In this document: one piece after another, positions 25,615-34,712 of the stretch
Position numbering within the stretch: position 1 is the first letter of the stretch
How the letters are laid out: the number at the start of each line of letters is the position of its first letter
Origin: Cellulomonas pakistanensis
Lineage (GTDB): Bacteria > Actinomycetota > Actinomycetes > Actinomycetales > Cellulomonadaceae
Direction: 5' to 3'
Length of the DNA: 64,000 nt
Assembly (NCBI RefSeq): GCF_016862755.1
Contig: NZ_BONO01000022.1
Span: 16,055-80,054, forward strand
Position numbers and translations under genes: made by a program
The notes under the pieces: generated by a model
Database searches by the model: none
The model's input: only the letters and a program-made list of their open reading frames with translations
What the model was told of the DNA's origin: nothing

Positions 25615-27120
25615 GTGAGTGCTGCTGCCCCCGCGACGCCCGTGCGCGTCCGCTTCTGCCCGTCCCCGACCGGTACCCCGCACGTCGGCCTGATCCGCAC
25701 CGCCCTGTTCAACTGGGCGTACGCGCGGCACGTCGGCGGCACGTTCGTGTTCCGGATCGAGGACACCGACGCCGCGCGCGACTCCGAGGAGTCCTACCAG
25801 CAGCTGCTGGACGCGCTCCGCTGGCTCGGCCTGGACTGGGACGAGGGCGTCGAGGTCGGCGGCCCGCACGCGCCGTACCGGCAGTCGCAGCGGATGGACC
25901 TGTACGCGGACGTCGCGCGCCGACTCGTCGAGGGCGGCTACGCCTACGAGTCGTTCTCGACGCCCGAGGAGGTCGAGGCCCGGCACCGCGCGGCCGGCCG
26001 CGATCCGAAGCTCGGCTACGACGGCGTCGACCGCCACCTCACCGAGGAGCAGAAGGCCGCCTACCGCGCCGAGGGCCGCGAGCCCGTGCTGCGCCTGCGC
26101 ATGCCGGACGAGGACGTCACGTTCACCGACCTGGTCCGCGGCGAGATCACGTTCGCGGCCGGGTCGATCCCCGACTACGTGATCGTCCGCGGCAACGGCC
26201 AGCCGCTCTACACGTTGGTCAACCCGATCGACGACGCGCTCATGGGCATCACGCACGTGCTGCGCGGCGAGGACCTGCTGTCGTCCACCCCGCGGCAGGT
26301 CGTGCTGTACCGCGCGCTGCTCGAGCTCGGCGTCGCCTCCGTCATGCCGCAGTTCGGCCACCTGCCGTACGTCATGGGCGAGGGCAACAAGAAGCTGTCG
26401 AAGCGCGACCCCGAGTCGAACCTGTTCCTGCACCGGGAGCGCGGTTTCACGCCCGAGGGCCTGCTCAACTACCTGGCGCTGCTCGGCTGGTCGATCGGCC
26501 CGGATCGGGACATCTTCTCGGTCGCCGAGCTGGTCGAGGCGTTCGACGTCGCCGACGTGAACCCGAACCCCGCGCGGTTCGACCTGAAGAAGGCCGAGGC
26601 GATCAACGCCGAGCACGTCCGGCTGCTCGACGCCGACGACTTCCGCGACCGCCTGGTGCCGTACCTGCACGCCGCGGGCCTCGTGCCGGCGGACTCGTAC
26701 GCCGACCTCTCGGCCGAGCACCGCGCGCTGCTGGACGCCGGGGCGCCGCTGATCCAGACCCGCGTGACGCTGCTCGGCGAGGCCGTCGGCATGCTCGGCT
26801 TCCTGTTCACGGCCGACGACGCGCTCGTGGTCGAGGACGACGCCCGCGGCGCGCTCAAGGAGACCGCCGCGCAGGTGCTCGACGCCGCCGCGGAGGCGCT
26901 GTCCGCGCTGCCCGAGGACGGGTTCACCACCCAGGCCGTGCAGGACGCCCTGCAGGCCGCCCTGGTCGACGGGCTGGGCATCAAGCCGCGGTTCGCGTTC
27001 ACGCCGCTGCGCGTGGCCGTGTCCGGGCGCCGGGTGTCGCCGCCGCTGTTCGAGTCGCTGGAGATCCTGGGCCGCCCCTCCACGCTCGCCCGGATCGCCG
27101 CGCTGCGCGCGTCGCTGTGA
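25615..27120 (+). CDS. gltX: Glutamyl-tRNA synthetase
   Basis: 501 aa. HIGH-type signature [25 protein letters not shown] (HVGL variant), GxxxIEDTD as [11 protein letters not shown], and KMSKR-type NKKLSKRDP. Discriminating and non-discriminating types cannot be told apart by eye. GTG 25615 ([14 protein letters not shown]) preferred over the GTG nine bases earlier, because it lies exactly 7 nt after TAGGGT. Overlaps the HAD gene by 4 bp. A tRNA-Glu gene lies 1.1 kb downstream. Confidence 0.96.
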   Translation: MSAAAPATPVRVRFCPSPTGTPHVGLIRTALFNWAYARHVGGTFVFRIEDTDAARDSEESYQQLLDALRWLGLDWDEGVEVGGPHAPYRQSQRMDLYADVARRLVEGGYAYESFSTPEEVEARHRAAGRDPKLGYDGVDRHLTEEQKAAYRAEGREPVLRLRMPDEDVTFTDLVRGEITFAAGSIPDYVIVRGNGQPLYTLVNPIDDALMGITHVLRGEDLLSSTPRQVVLYRALLELGVASVMPQFGHLPYVMGEGNKKLSKRDPESNLFLHRERGFTPEGLLNYLALLGWSIGPDRDIFSVAELVEAFDVADVNPNPARFDLKKAEAINAEHVRLLDADDFRDRLVPYLHAAGLVPADSYADLSAEHRALLDAGAPLIQTRVTLLGEAVGMLGFLFTADDALVVEDDARGALKETAAQVLDAAAEALSALPEDGFTTQAVQDALQAALVDGLGIKPRFAFTPLRVAVSGRRVSPPLFESLEILGRPSTLARIAALRASL

Positions 27121-27869
27121 CGCTCGGAGTCCCCGGGGAGGGGCGCGCGGTCGACGGCGTGCTGTTCGACGTCGACGACACCCTGGTCGACACGCACGGG
27201 GCGTTCGCGCAGGCGCTCGCCGCCGTGTCGCGCGAGTGGCTGCCGGGGCTCGACCCGGAGCGGGACGGCGAGGTGCTGGACCACTGGCGCGCGGACGCGG
27301 AAGGCCGGTACCGCCGGTACACGCGCGGCGAGGCCACCTACCGCGAGCAGCGCATGGGCCGGGCCAACGACCTGCACGCCGTCTTCGGCGGGCCGGTGCT
27401 GGACGACGAGGCGTACGACCGGTGGAACGCCCTGTTCGAGGAGCGGTTCACCGGCGCCTGGGCGGCGCACGCGGACGCCGCGGGCGTGGTGCGCCGGCTG
27501 CTCGACGCGGGGATCAAGGTCGGCGCGCTGACCAACGCCGCGACCGAGTACCAGGTGCGCAAGCTCACCCGCGCGGGGCTGGCGGCCGACGTGCCGCTGC
27601 TCGTCGGCGTGGACACCCTCGGGTTCGGCAAGCCCGACCCGCGGGTGTTCGCCGAGGCGTGCCGCCGGCTGGGCACGTCGCCCGGGCGGACGGCGTACGT
27701 CGGGGACGAGCTGGACGTCGACGCGCGCGCCGCCGCGGCGGCCGGCCTGCGAGGCGTCTGGCTGGCCCGGCCGGGGCTGGTGGCGAAGCATGCGAACGCC
27801 GCCCAGGCGCTGCCGACGGACGTCGTCATCGGGTCGCTGGACGAGCTCCCGGGCGTGCTGGGGCTCTGA
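27117..27869 (+). CDS. HAD family hydrolase
   Basis: 250 aa. Motif [15 protein letters not shown] (nucleophile and acid/base Asp), motif [17 protein letters not shown], motif [13 protein letters not shown] and motif [15 protein letters not shown] are all present. Helical cap between motifs I and II (subfamily IA). Substrate unknown. Translationally coupled to gltX. A strong hairpin follows the stop. Confidence 0.9.
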   Translation: MTLGVPGEGRAVDGVLFDVDDTLVDTHGAFAQALAAVSREWLPGLDPERDGEVLDHWRADAEGRYRRYTRGEATYREQRMGRANDLHAVFGGPVLDDEAYDRWNALFEERFTGAWAAHADAAGVVRRLLDAGIKVGALTNAATEYQVRKLTRAGLAADVPLLVGVDTLGFGKPDPRVFAEACRRLGTSPGRTAYVGDELDVDARAAAAAGLRGVWLARPGLVAKHANAAQALPTDVVIGSLDELPGVLGL

Positions 27870-27887
27870 TCCGCCCGGCGCCGTGAC

Positions 27888-27919
27888 GCCCGCGACCCGC
27901 TGTGACGCGGGTCGCGGGC
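27888..27919 (+). terminator. Terminator hairpin after gltX-HAD operon
   Basis: Perfect 13-bp stem 27888-27900 / 27907-27919 with loop TGTGAC, followed by GGCCGGTTT. Confidence 0.75.
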
Positions 27920-27926
27920 GGCCGGT

Positions 27927-27955
27927 TTGGAGCGGGGGAGTTCCTCCGGTAATGT
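27927..27955 (+). promoter_or_regulatory. Promoter of the tRNA-Gln/tRNA-Glu pair
   Basis: TTGGAG (27927-27932) and TAATGT (27950-27955) with a 17-bp spacer; the best conventional sigma-70-type promoter in this part of the window. The predicted start is about 100 nt before tRNA-Gln. Confidence 0.6.
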
Positions 27956-28064
27956 TCTCGGTCGGCACGGCGTCCAGAACGCCGGTCCTCCAACCCGCTC
28001 GTCCGGCGCCCCGTGCGCCGGTCCGTGCAGGCCGTGGGGCCGGGGAATTGGTCGGAAGCGCCAT

Positions 28065-28136
28065 TGGGGTATGGTGTAATTGGCAGCACGAGTGATTCTG
28101 GTTCACTTAGTCTAGGTTCGAGTCCTGGTACCCCAG
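28065..28136 (+). tRNA. tRNA-Gln (anticodon CTG)
   Basis: Full cloverleaf: acceptor TGGGGTA/TACCCCA, D stem GTGT/GCAC, anticodon stem AGTGA/TCACT with loop TTCTGGT, T arm CTAGG-TTCGAGT-CCTGG, discriminator G. The 3' CCA is not encoded. CTG reads CAG codons, the dominant Gln codon in this G+C-rich genome. Confidence 0.95.
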
Positions 28137-28238
28137 CAAGGTTCTGGAAAGCGGTCCGGAAGGGCCGATTTGAAAGAGCCGAGCAGGATGCAGTAGAGTA
28201 AGTCCCGGTCAAGCCGCCCCGGCGGTGAGATCAGCTAG

Positions 28239-28311
28239 GCCCCCATCGTCTAGTGGCCTAGGACGCCGCCCTCTCACGGCGGTAACAGGGGTTCGAATCC
28301 CCTTGGGGGTA
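28239..28311 (+). tRNA. tRNA-Glu (anticodon CTC)
   Basis: Acceptor GCCCCCA/TGGGGGT, anticodon stem CCGCC/GGCGG with loop CTCTCAC, T arm AGGGG-TTCGAAT-CCCCT, discriminator A. CTC reads GAG. The 102-bp spacer from tRNA-Gln holds nothing recognisable beyond a TAGAGT hexamer at 28194-28199. Confidence 0.96.
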
Positions 28312-28320
28312 CAACACGAG

Positions 28321-28350
28321 AGGCCGGTCGCCGGAAGGCGGCCGGCCTTT
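28321..28350 (+). terminator. Rho-independent terminator of the tRNA pair
   Basis: 12-bp stem 28321-28332 / 28337-28348 (one G-U pair), GGAA tetraloop, then TTT. The most classical terminator in the window. Confidence 0.9.
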
Positions 28351-28386
28351 CTGCCGTCCCGGAGTGCGCGCGGCCGGCGTCGTGCC

Positions 28387-28543
28387 GAGGTCGTCACATC
28401 GGCGCGAGGTCGTCATTCGTTGCTGACGACCTCGCGAGTATCTGACGACCTCGCGAGCGCGGGCGTCGTGCGTGGCGAGGTCGTCGGTTCCGTCCGCGCG
28501 ACGGGTGGCGGAGCGCCCGACCTCGGGCGCAACCCACGACCTC
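28387..28543. repeat. Array of six inverted and direct 8-mers (GAGGTCGT/ACGACCTC)
   Basis: Exact copies at 28387, 28406 and 28477 (GAGGTCGT) and at 28426, 28445 and 28536 (ACGACCTC), the first four spaced 19-20 bp. Copies 28404-28415 and 28424-28435 form a perfect 12-bp hairpin with an 8-nt loop; the 28445 and 28477 copies can pair instead. Lies in the 348-bp gap between the tRNA terminator and the NdgR-type gene, which otherwise holds no gene. Confidence 0.75.
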
Positions 28544-28590
28544 GCGCGCCACCGGCCGGCGCCGCGGCGACGCGGCCGCCGGTGAGGCAG

Positions 28591-28629
28591 CGAGGCGGCC
28601 ACCCCCCCCCCGGGGGGGAGCGGCGGCCT
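28591..28629. repeat. C10-G7 homopolymer hairpin downstream of the IclR gene
   Basis: Ten C (28602-28611) followed directly by seven G (28612-28618), flanked by GAGGCGGCC and GGCGGCCTC arms that pair with one mismatch. It could end the leftward IclR transcript. Homopolymer lengths this long are error-prone in assemblies. Confidence 0.55.
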
Positions 28630-28659
28630 CGTGGCAGCGGGTCGGGCGTGCCGTGCGCC

Positions 28660-29379
28660 TCACTCCGCCGTGCGGCGCAGGACCTCGGTCAGGCGGTTGG
28701 CCGCCGACACCACCGCGGCGGCGTGCAGGCGGCCCGGCTGGCGGCTCAGGCGCTCCACGGGGCCGGAGATGGACACCGCGGCCACCACGCGCCCGGACTG
28801 CCCGCGCACGGGCGCGGAGACGGACGCGACGCCGACCTCGCGCTCGGACACCGACTGCGCCCAGCCGCGGCGGCGGACGCCGGACAGGATCGTCGCGGTG
28901 AACTTCGCGCCCTGCAGTCCGCGGTGCAGTCGGTCCGGCTCCTCCCAGGCGAGCAGGATCTGCGCGGCGGACCCGGCCGCCATCGTCAGCGTCGCGCCGA
29001 CGGGGATCGAGTCGCGCAAGCCGATCGGGCGCTCGGCGGCGGCCACGCAGATGCGCTGGTCGCCCTGGCGGCGGTAGAGCTGCGCGCTCTCGCCGGTGTG
29101 GTCGCGCAGCGCCGCGAGCACGGGGCCCGCCGCGGCGAGCAGCCGGTCCTCGCCGGCCGCGCTGGCCAGCTCGGTCAGCCGCGGTCCCAGGACGAACCGG
29201 CCCTGCATGTCGCGCCCCACCAGGCGGTGGTGCTCGAGCGCGACGGCCAGCCGGTGGGCCGTCGGGCGGGCAAGATGGGTCGCGTTGACCAGCTGCGCGA
29301 GGGTGGCGGGTCCGGCCTCGAGGGCGTTGAGGACCGAGGCGGCCTTGTCCAGCACGCCGACTCCGCTAGAGTTGTCCAT
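28660..29379 (-). CDS. ndgR: IclR family regulator, NdgR/LtbR-type
   Basis: 239 aa. Winged helix [44 protein letters not shown] (~5-60) and an IclR ligand domain ([53 protein letters not shown]). NdgR/AreB/LtbR regulators sit divergently next to leuCD and control leucine biosynthesis; that arrangement is exact here. ATG 29379 ([12 protein letters not shown]) chosen over longer in-frame extension, which would cross the operator. Ligand not shown, leucine or a leucine precursor likely. Confidence 0.9.
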   Translation of the reverse strand: MDNSSGVGVLDKAASVLNALEAGPATLAQLVNATHLARPTAHRLAVALEHHRLVGRDMQGRFVLGPRLTELASAAGEDRLLAAAGPVLAALRDHTGESAQLYRRQGDQRICVAAAERPIGLRDSIPVGATLTMAAGSAAQILLAWEEPDRLHRGLQGAKFTATILSGVRRRGWAQSVSEREVGVASVSAPVRGQSGRVVAAVSISGPVERLSRQPGRLHAAAVVSAANRLTEVLRRTAE

Positions 29380-29392
29380 AGGTCGATATTGC

Positions 29393-29411
29393 CGTCTCGC
29401 ACACTGAGACG
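29393..29411. promoter_or_regulatory. Candidate IclR/NdgR operator between ndgR and leuC
   Basis: CGTCTC (29393-29398) and GAGACG (29406-29411) are inverted half-sites with 7-bp spacing in the 94-bp divergent gap; GTCGATATT just before it is the AT-richest local stretch. Confidence 0.55.
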
Positions 29412-29473
29412 CAAGTCGGCACCCAGACGGACCCGGCGGCCCCCACCGCCGGGACAGCGGAGAGGACGGCGAC

Positions 29474-30925
29474 ATGGCCGGCACACTGGCGGAGAAGGTG
29501 TGGGAGAACCACATCGTGCGGCGCGGCACCGACGGCGCACCGGACCTGCTCTACATCGACCTGCACCTCGTGCACGAGGTGACGAGCCCCCAGGCGTTCG
29601 AGGGCCTGCGGCTCGCGGGCCGCCCGGTCCGCCGGCCGGACCTCACCCTCGCCACCGAGGACCACAACACCCCGACGCTCGACATCGACCGGCCGATCGC
29701 GGACACCACGTCGCGCACGCAGATCGAGACGCTGCGGAACAACGCGAAGGAGTTCGGCGTCCGGCTGCACTCCCTCGGCGACGCCGACCAGGGCATCGTG
29801 CACCAGGTGGGCCCGCAGCTCGGCCTGACCATGCCGGGCCTGACGGTCGTCTGCGGCGACTCGCACACGTCCACGCACGGCGCGTTCGGCGCGCTCGCGT
29901 TCGGCATCGGCACGTCCGAGGTCGAGCACGTGCTCGCCACCCAGACGCTGCCGCTCGCCCCGTTCAAGACGATGGCGATCACCGTCAACGGCGCCCTGCC
30001 GATCGGCGCGACCGCCAAGGACATCATCCTGGCCGTCATCGCGAAGATCGGCACCGGCGGCGGCCAGGGCTACGTCCTGGAGTACCGCGGCGAGGCCATC
30101 CGGTCCCTCTCCATGGAGGGCCGCATGACGATCTGCAACATGTCGATCGAGGCGGGCGCGCGCGCCGGCATGATCGCCCCCGACCAGACGACCTTCGACT
30201 ACCTGCAGGGCCGCCCGCACGCCCCCGAGGGCGCCGACTGGGACGCCGCCGTCGCGTACTGGGAGACCCTGCGCAGCGACGACGACGCCACGTTCGACGC
30301 CGAGGTGGTCCTGGAGGCGGCGGACCTCGAGCCGTTCGTCACCTGGGGCACGAACCCCGGCCAGGGCCTGCCGCTGTCGGGCAGCGTCCCGGTGCCGGAG
30401 GAGATCGCCGACGCCAACGAGCGGGTCGCCGCCGAGCGGGCCATCGAGTACATGGGCCTCACCCCGGGCCAGCCGCTGCGGGAGATCGCCGTCGACACGG
30501 TGTTCATCGGCTCGTGCACCAACGGCCGGATCGAGGACCTGCGCGCCGCCGCCAAGCTCATGCAGGGCCAGTCGAAGGCCGACTCGGTCCGTGTCCTGGT
30601 CGTGCCGTCGTCCGCCCGCGTGCGGCTGCAGGCCGAGGCCGAGGGCCTCGACAAGATCTTCCTCGACTTCGGCGCGGAGTGGCGCAACGCCGGCTGCTCG
30701 ATGTGCCTGGGCATGAACCCGGACCAGCTGGCGCCGGGGGAGCGCTCGGCGTCCACGTCGAACCGCAACTTCGAGGGCCGGCAGGGCAAGGGCGGCCGCA
30801 CGCACCTGGTGTCCCCGCTGGTCGCCGCCGCCACGGCCATCCGCGGCACCCTGTCGTCCGTCTCCGACCTCGGCCCCGACGTCGCCGTGCCGGACGGCTC
30901 GCCGCTGGACCTCCAGCCGGCCTGA
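29474..30925 (+). CDS. leuC: 3-isopropylmalate dehydratase large subunit
   Basis: 483 aa aconitase-family protein. The [4Fe-4S] cysteines are in [21 protein letters not shown] and [16 protein letters not shown]-type substrate residues are also conserved ([31 protein letters not shown]). Isomerises 2-isopropylmalate to 3-isopropylmalate with LeuD. ATG follows GAGAGGA. Short 44-bp gap to leuD, same operon. Likely controlled by the divergent IclR protein. Confidence 0.97.
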   Translation: MAGTLAEKVWENHIVRRGTDGAPDLLYIDLHLVHEVTSPQAFEGLRLAGRPVRRPDLTLATEDHNTPTLDIDRPIADTTSRTQIETLRNNAKEFGVRLHSLGDADQGIVHQVGPQLGLTMPGLTVVCGDSHTSTHGAFGALAFGIGTSEVEHVLATQTLPLAPFKTMAITVNGALPIGATAKDIILAVIAKIGTGGGQGYVLEYRGEAIRSLSMEGRMTICNMSIEAGARAGMIAPDQTTFDYLQGRPHAPEGADWDAAVAYWETLRSDDDATFDAEVVLEAADLEPFVTWGTNPGQGLPLSGSVPVPEEIADANERVAAERAIEYMGLTPGQPLREIAVDTVFIGSCTNGRIEDLRAAAKLMQGQSKADSVRVLVVPSSARVRLQAEAEGLDKIFLDFGAEWRNAGCSMCLGMNPDQLAPGERSASTSNRNFEGRQGKGGRTHLVSPLVAAATAIRGTLSSVSDLGPDVAVPDGSPLDLQPA

Positions 30926-30969
30926 GCCGACGCCCCGACGCCCCCTCGACACCAGGAACGAGAGCCCTC

Positions 30970-31635
30970 ATGGAGAAGTTCACCCAGCACACCGGCGTCG
31001 GCGTCCCGCTGCGCCGCAGCAACGTCGACACCGACCAGATCATCCCCGCCGTCTACCTCAAGCGCGTGACCCGCACGGGCTTCGAGGACGCGCTGTTCGC
31101 GGCGTGGCGCGGCGACCCGTCGTTCGTCCTGAACCAGGACGCGTACCGGACCGGCTCGGTGCTGGTGGCCGGCCCCGACTTCGGCACCGGCTCGTCCCGG
31201 GAGCACGCCGTCTGGGCGCTCAAGGACTACGGCTTCAAGGTCGTCCTCGCCTCGCGGTTCGCCGACATCTTCCGCGGCAACTCGGGCAAGCAGGGCCTCG
31301 TGGCCGCCCAGCTGGCGCAGGAGGACGTCGAGCTCATCTGGAAGGTCCTCGAGACCGCCCCCGGCACCGAGGTGACCGTCGACCTCGAGGCGCGGACCGT
31401 CACCTGCGACGACGTCGTGGTGCCGTTCCAGATCGACGACTACACCCGCTGGCGCCTCATGGAGGGCCTGGACGACATCGGCCTCACCCTGCAGCACGAG
31501 GACGAGATCACCGCGTTCGAGGCGACCCGTGACGCGTGGCGCCCGAAGACGCTGCCGGCCAAGCACCTGCCGCCGGTGGAGATCAAGGCCGCCCGCCCGG
31601 TCGAGCTGAGCCTGGGGCGGCGCCCCGGCCTCTGA
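30970..31635 (+). CDS. leuD: 3-isopropylmalate dehydratase small subunit
   Basis: 221 aa swivelling domain. [31 protein letters not shown] and [34 protein letters not shown] are the standard LeuD motifs. Forms the active isopropylmalate isomerase with LeuC. Preceded by GGAACGAGAG. The operon ends at a dispersed palindrome 20 bp after the stop. Confidence 0.97.
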   Translation: MEKFTQHTGVGVPLRRSNVDTDQIIPAVYLKRVTRTGFEDALFAAWRGDPSFVLNQDAYRTGSVLVAGPDFGTGSSREHAVWALKDYGFKVVLASRFADIFRGNSGKQGLVAAQLAQEDVELIWKVLETAPGTEVTVDLEARTVTCDDVVVPFQIDDYTRWRLMEGLDDIGLTLQHEDEITAFEATRDAWRPKTLPAKHLPPVEIKAARPVELSLGRRPGL

Positions 31636-31655
31636 GCCCCGCCGATCCTCTCCGC

Positions 31656-31723
31656 CGAGACCCACTGATCCGGCCGAGACCACCCGTCGCGAGCGGGGGT
31701 CTCGCGCGGATCAGTGGGTCTCG
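31656..31723. repeat. Dispersed palindromic element, copy B
   Basis: Ends 31656-31672 (CGAGACCCACTGATCCG) and 31707-31723 are the same inverted 17-mers as at 12439-12506, here extended to 19 bp. Both copies span 68 bp with 34-bp cores of different sequence. In this copy the core repeats CGAGACC/GGTCTCG, giving a nested hairpin. Confidence 0.8.
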
Positions 31724-31854
31724 GCGCGGACCCGCCCGGGTCGCGCAGCGTCCTGCGCGGCCCGGGCGTCCCCTTTGTGGAGGTTTGGCGCATGCTGTGC
31801 GGGACGCGCGGCGCGGGTGCGTGACCCCGCCGGGGCGTGCGCCACCATGGGGGG

Positions 31855-33171
31855 ATGACCGATCTCCTCTACGTCCACGGCGGCACGCCCCTCTCGGGCG
31901 AGATCACCGTGCGGGGCGCCAAGAACTTCGTCTCCAAGGCGATGGTGGCGGCCCTGCTGGGCGAGACCCCGAGCGAGCTGCGCAACGTCCCGCAGATCCG
32001 CGACGTGGGCGTCGTCACCGGCCTGCTGGAGCTGCACGGCGTGCGGGTGTCCGCCGACCCCGAGGCCGGCGTCCTGCGCCTCGACCCCACCGACGTCGAG
32101 TCCGCGCACGTCGCCGACATCGACGCGCACGCCGGGTCCAGCCGCATCCCGATCCTGTTCTGCGGCCCGCTGCTGCACCGGCTCGGCGAGGCCTTCATCC
32201 CCGACCTGGGCGGCTGCCGGATCGGCGACCGGCCGATCAACTACCACCTGGACATCCTGCGGCAGTTCGGCGCCGTGGTGGACAAGCGCGAGAACGGCAT
32301 CCACATCCGCGCCCCGCGCCGCCTGCAGGGCACGAAGATCACGCTGCCGTACCCGAGCGTCGGCGCGACCGAGCAGCTGCTGCTGACCGCCGTGCGCGCC
32401 GAGGGCATGACGGAGCTGACGAACGCGGCGATCGAGCCCGAGATCATGGACCTGATCAACGTCCTGCAGAAGATGGGCGCGATCATCTCCGTCGACACCG
32501 ACCGGGTCATCCGGATCGAGGGCGTCGACCGGCTCGTCGGGTTCCAGCACACCGCGCTGGCGGACCGGATCGAGGCCGCCTCCTGGGCGTCGGCGGCGCT
32601 GTCGACCGGCGGCGACGTCTACGTGCGCGGCGCGACCCAGCCGGAGATGACCGCGTTCCTCAACACGTTCCGCAAGGTCGGCGGCGAGTTCGCGATCGAC
32701 GACGAGGGCATCCGGTTCTTCCACCCGGGCGGCGACCTGAAGTCGATCGTCCTGGAGACCGACGTGCACCCGGGCTTCATGACGGACTGGCAGCAGCCGC
32801 TCGTCGTCGCGCTGACGCAGGCCAAGGGCCTGTCGATCGTGCACGAGACGGTCTACGAGAACCGGTTCGGGTTCACCGACGCGCTGCGCGGCATGGGCGC
32901 GACCATCCAGGTCTACAAGGAGTGCCTGGGCGGGCGGCCGTGCCGGTTCGGCCAGCGGAACTTCTCGCACTCGGCGGTCATCTCGGGCCCGACCCCGCTG
33001 ACCGCCGCCGACATCGAGGTCCCGGACCTGCGCGGCGGGTTCAGCCACCTCATCGCGGCGCTGACCGCGCAGGGCACGTCCGCCGTGCGGGGGATCAGCC
33101 TGATCGACCGGGGCTACGAGAACTTCACCGCGAAGCTCGAGGCGCTCGGCGCCAAGTTCGACCGCGACTGA
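31855..33171 (+). CDS. murA: UDP-N-acetylglucosamine 1-carboxyvinyltransferase
   Basis: 438 aa EPT-fold enzyme. GAKN (21-24) supplies the catalytic-site Lys, C121 in GGCRIGDRPI is the PEP-reactive cysteine (so fosfomycin-sensitive type, not the Asp variant of mycobacteria), and the C-terminal LRGGFSHLIAAL holds the family Arg/Gly motif. First committed step of peptidoglycan precursor synthesis. ATG 31855 (MTDLLYVHGG) preferred to an upstream in-frame ATG because of GGGGGG at SD distance. Followed by a hairpin at 33181. Confidence 0.93.
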   Translation: MTDLLYVHGGTPLSGEITVRGAKNFVSKAMVAALLGETPSELRNVPQIRDVGVVTGLLELHGVRVSADPEAGVLRLDPTDVESAHVADIDAHAGSSRIPILFCGPLLHRLGEAFIPDLGGCRIGDRPINYHLDILRQFGAVVDKRENGIHIRAPRRLQGTKITLPYPSVGATEQLLLTAVRAEGMTELTNAAIEPEIMDLINVLQKMGAIISVDTDRVIRIEGVDRLVGFQHTALADRIEAASWASAALSTGGDVYVRGATQPEMTAFLNTFRKVGGEFAIDDEGIRFFHPGGDLKSIVLETDVHPGFMTDWQQPLVVALTQAKGLSIVHETVYENRFGFTDALRGMGATIQVYKECLGGRPCRFGQRNFSHSAVISGPTPLTAADIEVPDLRGGFSHLIAALTAQGTSAVRGISLIDRGYENFTAKLEALGAKFDRD

Positions 33172-33180
33172 CGCCGCCCC

Positions 33181-33222
33181 GACGACGCCCGCCCGGCCCC
33201 CGGCCCGGCGGGCGTGGTCGTC
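33181..33222 (+). terminator. Terminator hairpin after murA
   Basis: GACGAC-GCCCGCC (33181-33193) pairs with GGCGGGC (33207-33213) and GTCGTC (33217-33222) with a 3-nt bulge; 10 nt after the murA stop. Confidence 0.6.
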
Positions 33223-33244
33223 CCCGGGCGCGCGAAGTGGGGGT

Positions 33245-33296
33245 TTACAACGGAGGAAGGGCTTCGCTACACAGGAGCCACGGTTATCCGTTGTAA
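33245..33296. promoter_or_regulatory. Inverted repeat operator candidate before the sugar ABC operon
   Basis: TTACAACGGA (33245-33254) and TCCGTTGTAA (33287-33296) are perfect 10-bp inverted half-sites 42 bp apart centre to centre, about four helical turns. The right half also lies in CCGTTGTAACGG, a LacI-like palindrome. About 55 bp upstream of the SBP start; probable binding site of the LacI regulator at 37676. Confidence 0.6.
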
Positions 33297-33350
33297 CGGC
33301 CGGGTGGCGCTCAGCCGCCGCCCCCTGGCCCCGATGGCGAAGGAGCCACC

Positions 33351-34712
33351 GTGAGCCAGTCCTCCCGTACCCCCGCGCGCCCGCAGCCCGGTCCGACCGG
33401 GTCGTCCGGCCTGTCGCGCCTGTCCCGCCGCGGCTTCCTCGCCGGGCTCGGCGCCGTCGGCCTGGGCGCCGGCGTCGCCGCCTGCTCGAGCGGCAGCCCC
33501 TCGCCCGCCGGCACCGGGGGGTCCGGCGGCGGCGCCGTCGACCTCGCGTTCTGGAACGGCTTCACCGGCGGCGACGGCCCGGTGATGCAGGACCTCGTCG
33601 ACCGGTTCAACGCCGAGCACGAGGACATCGCGGTCAAGATGACCACGATGGAGTGGGCCGACTTCCACGCCAAGCTGCCGGCCGCGCTCACGTCCGGCCA
33701 GGGCCCGCACATCGCGATCCAGCACCTCGACTCGCTGCCCACCTCGGCCGCCCGCGGCCTGCTGCTCCCGCTCGACGACCTCGCGTCCGACCTGGACCTG
33801 ACCGCCGACGACTTCATCCGGCCGGTCTGGGACGCCGGGATCTACGACGGCGCGCGCTACGGCATCCCGCTGGACGTGCACCCGCTCGGGTTCTTCATGA
33901 ACACGACCGTGATGGCCGACGCCGGGCTCGACCCGGCCGACCCGCCGATGGACCGGGAGTCGTACGAGGCGGCGCTCGACGCGCTGCTCGCGAACGGGGT
34001 CGCCGGGCACTGGATGAGCCCGCACACGTTCACCGGCGGCCAGACGCTGCAGTCGCTGATCTGGCAGTTCGGCGGCGACCTGCTGGACGCGGACGGCGCG
34101 ACGGCGGCCTGGGCGCAGGACGAGGGCGTCGAGGCGCTGTCCTGGATGGTCGACGCCGTGCACCGGGGCTGGAGCGCGCGCGACGTGGGGCAGGACGCCG
34201 ACATCATCGCGCTGCAGAACGGGCAGGCCGCGTTCAACTGGAACGGCATCTGGTCCATCAACACGCTGGACGAGATCAGCGGGCTCGCGTGGGACGTGCG
34301 GCGGCTGCCGCGGATCGGGAGCGTCGACGCCGCCTGGGCGGGCTCGCACAACTTCGTGCTGACCAAGCAGAAGGGGACGACCGACGCGCAGCTCGAGGCC
34401 GCGCAGGTGTTCGTGAACTGGGTGTCGCAGCAGTCGGCCGCGTGGGCGGTCGGCGGGCAGGTGCCGGCGCGGACGTCGGCGCGCGAGTCGGCCGAGTTCA
34501 CCGCGCTGGCCCCGCAGGCGGCGATCGCCGAGCAGGCCGAGGACCTCCGGTTCCCGCCGTCGATCCCCGGCATCGGCGACGCGATCGGCGAGCTGTACAC
34601 CGCGCTGAATGAGGCCGTGCTGCTCACCAAGGAGCCGCGCGAGGCGCTCGAGGACGCCGCCGCGCGCGCCGACCAGGTCCTGGCCGACAACCGCGACCGC
34701 TACGGCGCATGA
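33351..34712 (+). CDS. ABC transporter solute-binding lipoprotein (family 1, sugar)
   Basis: 453 aa. Tat-type signal SRRGFLAGLGAVGLGAGVAACSS with a lipobox (V-A-A-C) so the mature protein is anchored at about residue 48. MalE-like fold: AFWNGFTGGDGPVMQDLVDRFNAEHEDIAVKM at the N-terminus, ending KEPREALEDAAARADQVLADN. Binds an oligosaccharide for the two permeases that follow. GTG start overlaps none; downstream permease overlaps by 4 bp. The ATPase is not in the operon, as is usual for actinobacteria sharing MsiK. Confidence 0.92.
   Translation: MSQSSRTPARPQPGPTGSSGLSRLSRRGFLAGLGAVGLGAGVAACSSGSPSPAGTGGSGGGAVDLAFWNGFTGGDGPVMQDLVDRFNAEHEDIAVKMTTMEWADFHAKLPAALTSGQGPHIAIQHLDSLPTSAARGLLLPLDDLASDLDLTADDFIRPVWDAGIYDGARYGIPLDVHPLGFFMNTTVMADAGLDPADPPMDRESYEAALDALLANGVAGHWMSPHTFTGGQTLQSLIWQFGGDLLDADGATAAWAQDEGVEALSWMVDAVHRGWSARDVGQDADIIALQNGQAAFNWNGIWSINTLDEISGLAWDVRRLPRIGSVDAAWAGSHNFVLTKQKGTTDAQLEAAQVFVNWVSQQSAAWAVGGQVPARTSARESAEFTALAPQAAIAEQAEDLRFPPSIPGIGDAIGELYTALNEAVLLTKEPREALEDAAARADQVLADNRDRYGA

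Noticed and set aside
28065..28311. Integrative element at the tRNA-Gln/tRNA-Glu genes
   Set aside because: No integrase, no duplicated tRNA 3' end and no phage gene in the following 10 kb.
28602..28618. Phase-variable homopolymer within a gene
   Set aside because: No supported coding frame covers it.
33172..33350. CelR operator (TGGGAGCGCTCCCA) controlling the GH43 locus
   Set aside because: Not seen in the gap upstream of the solute-binding protein; the visible repeat has different half-sites.
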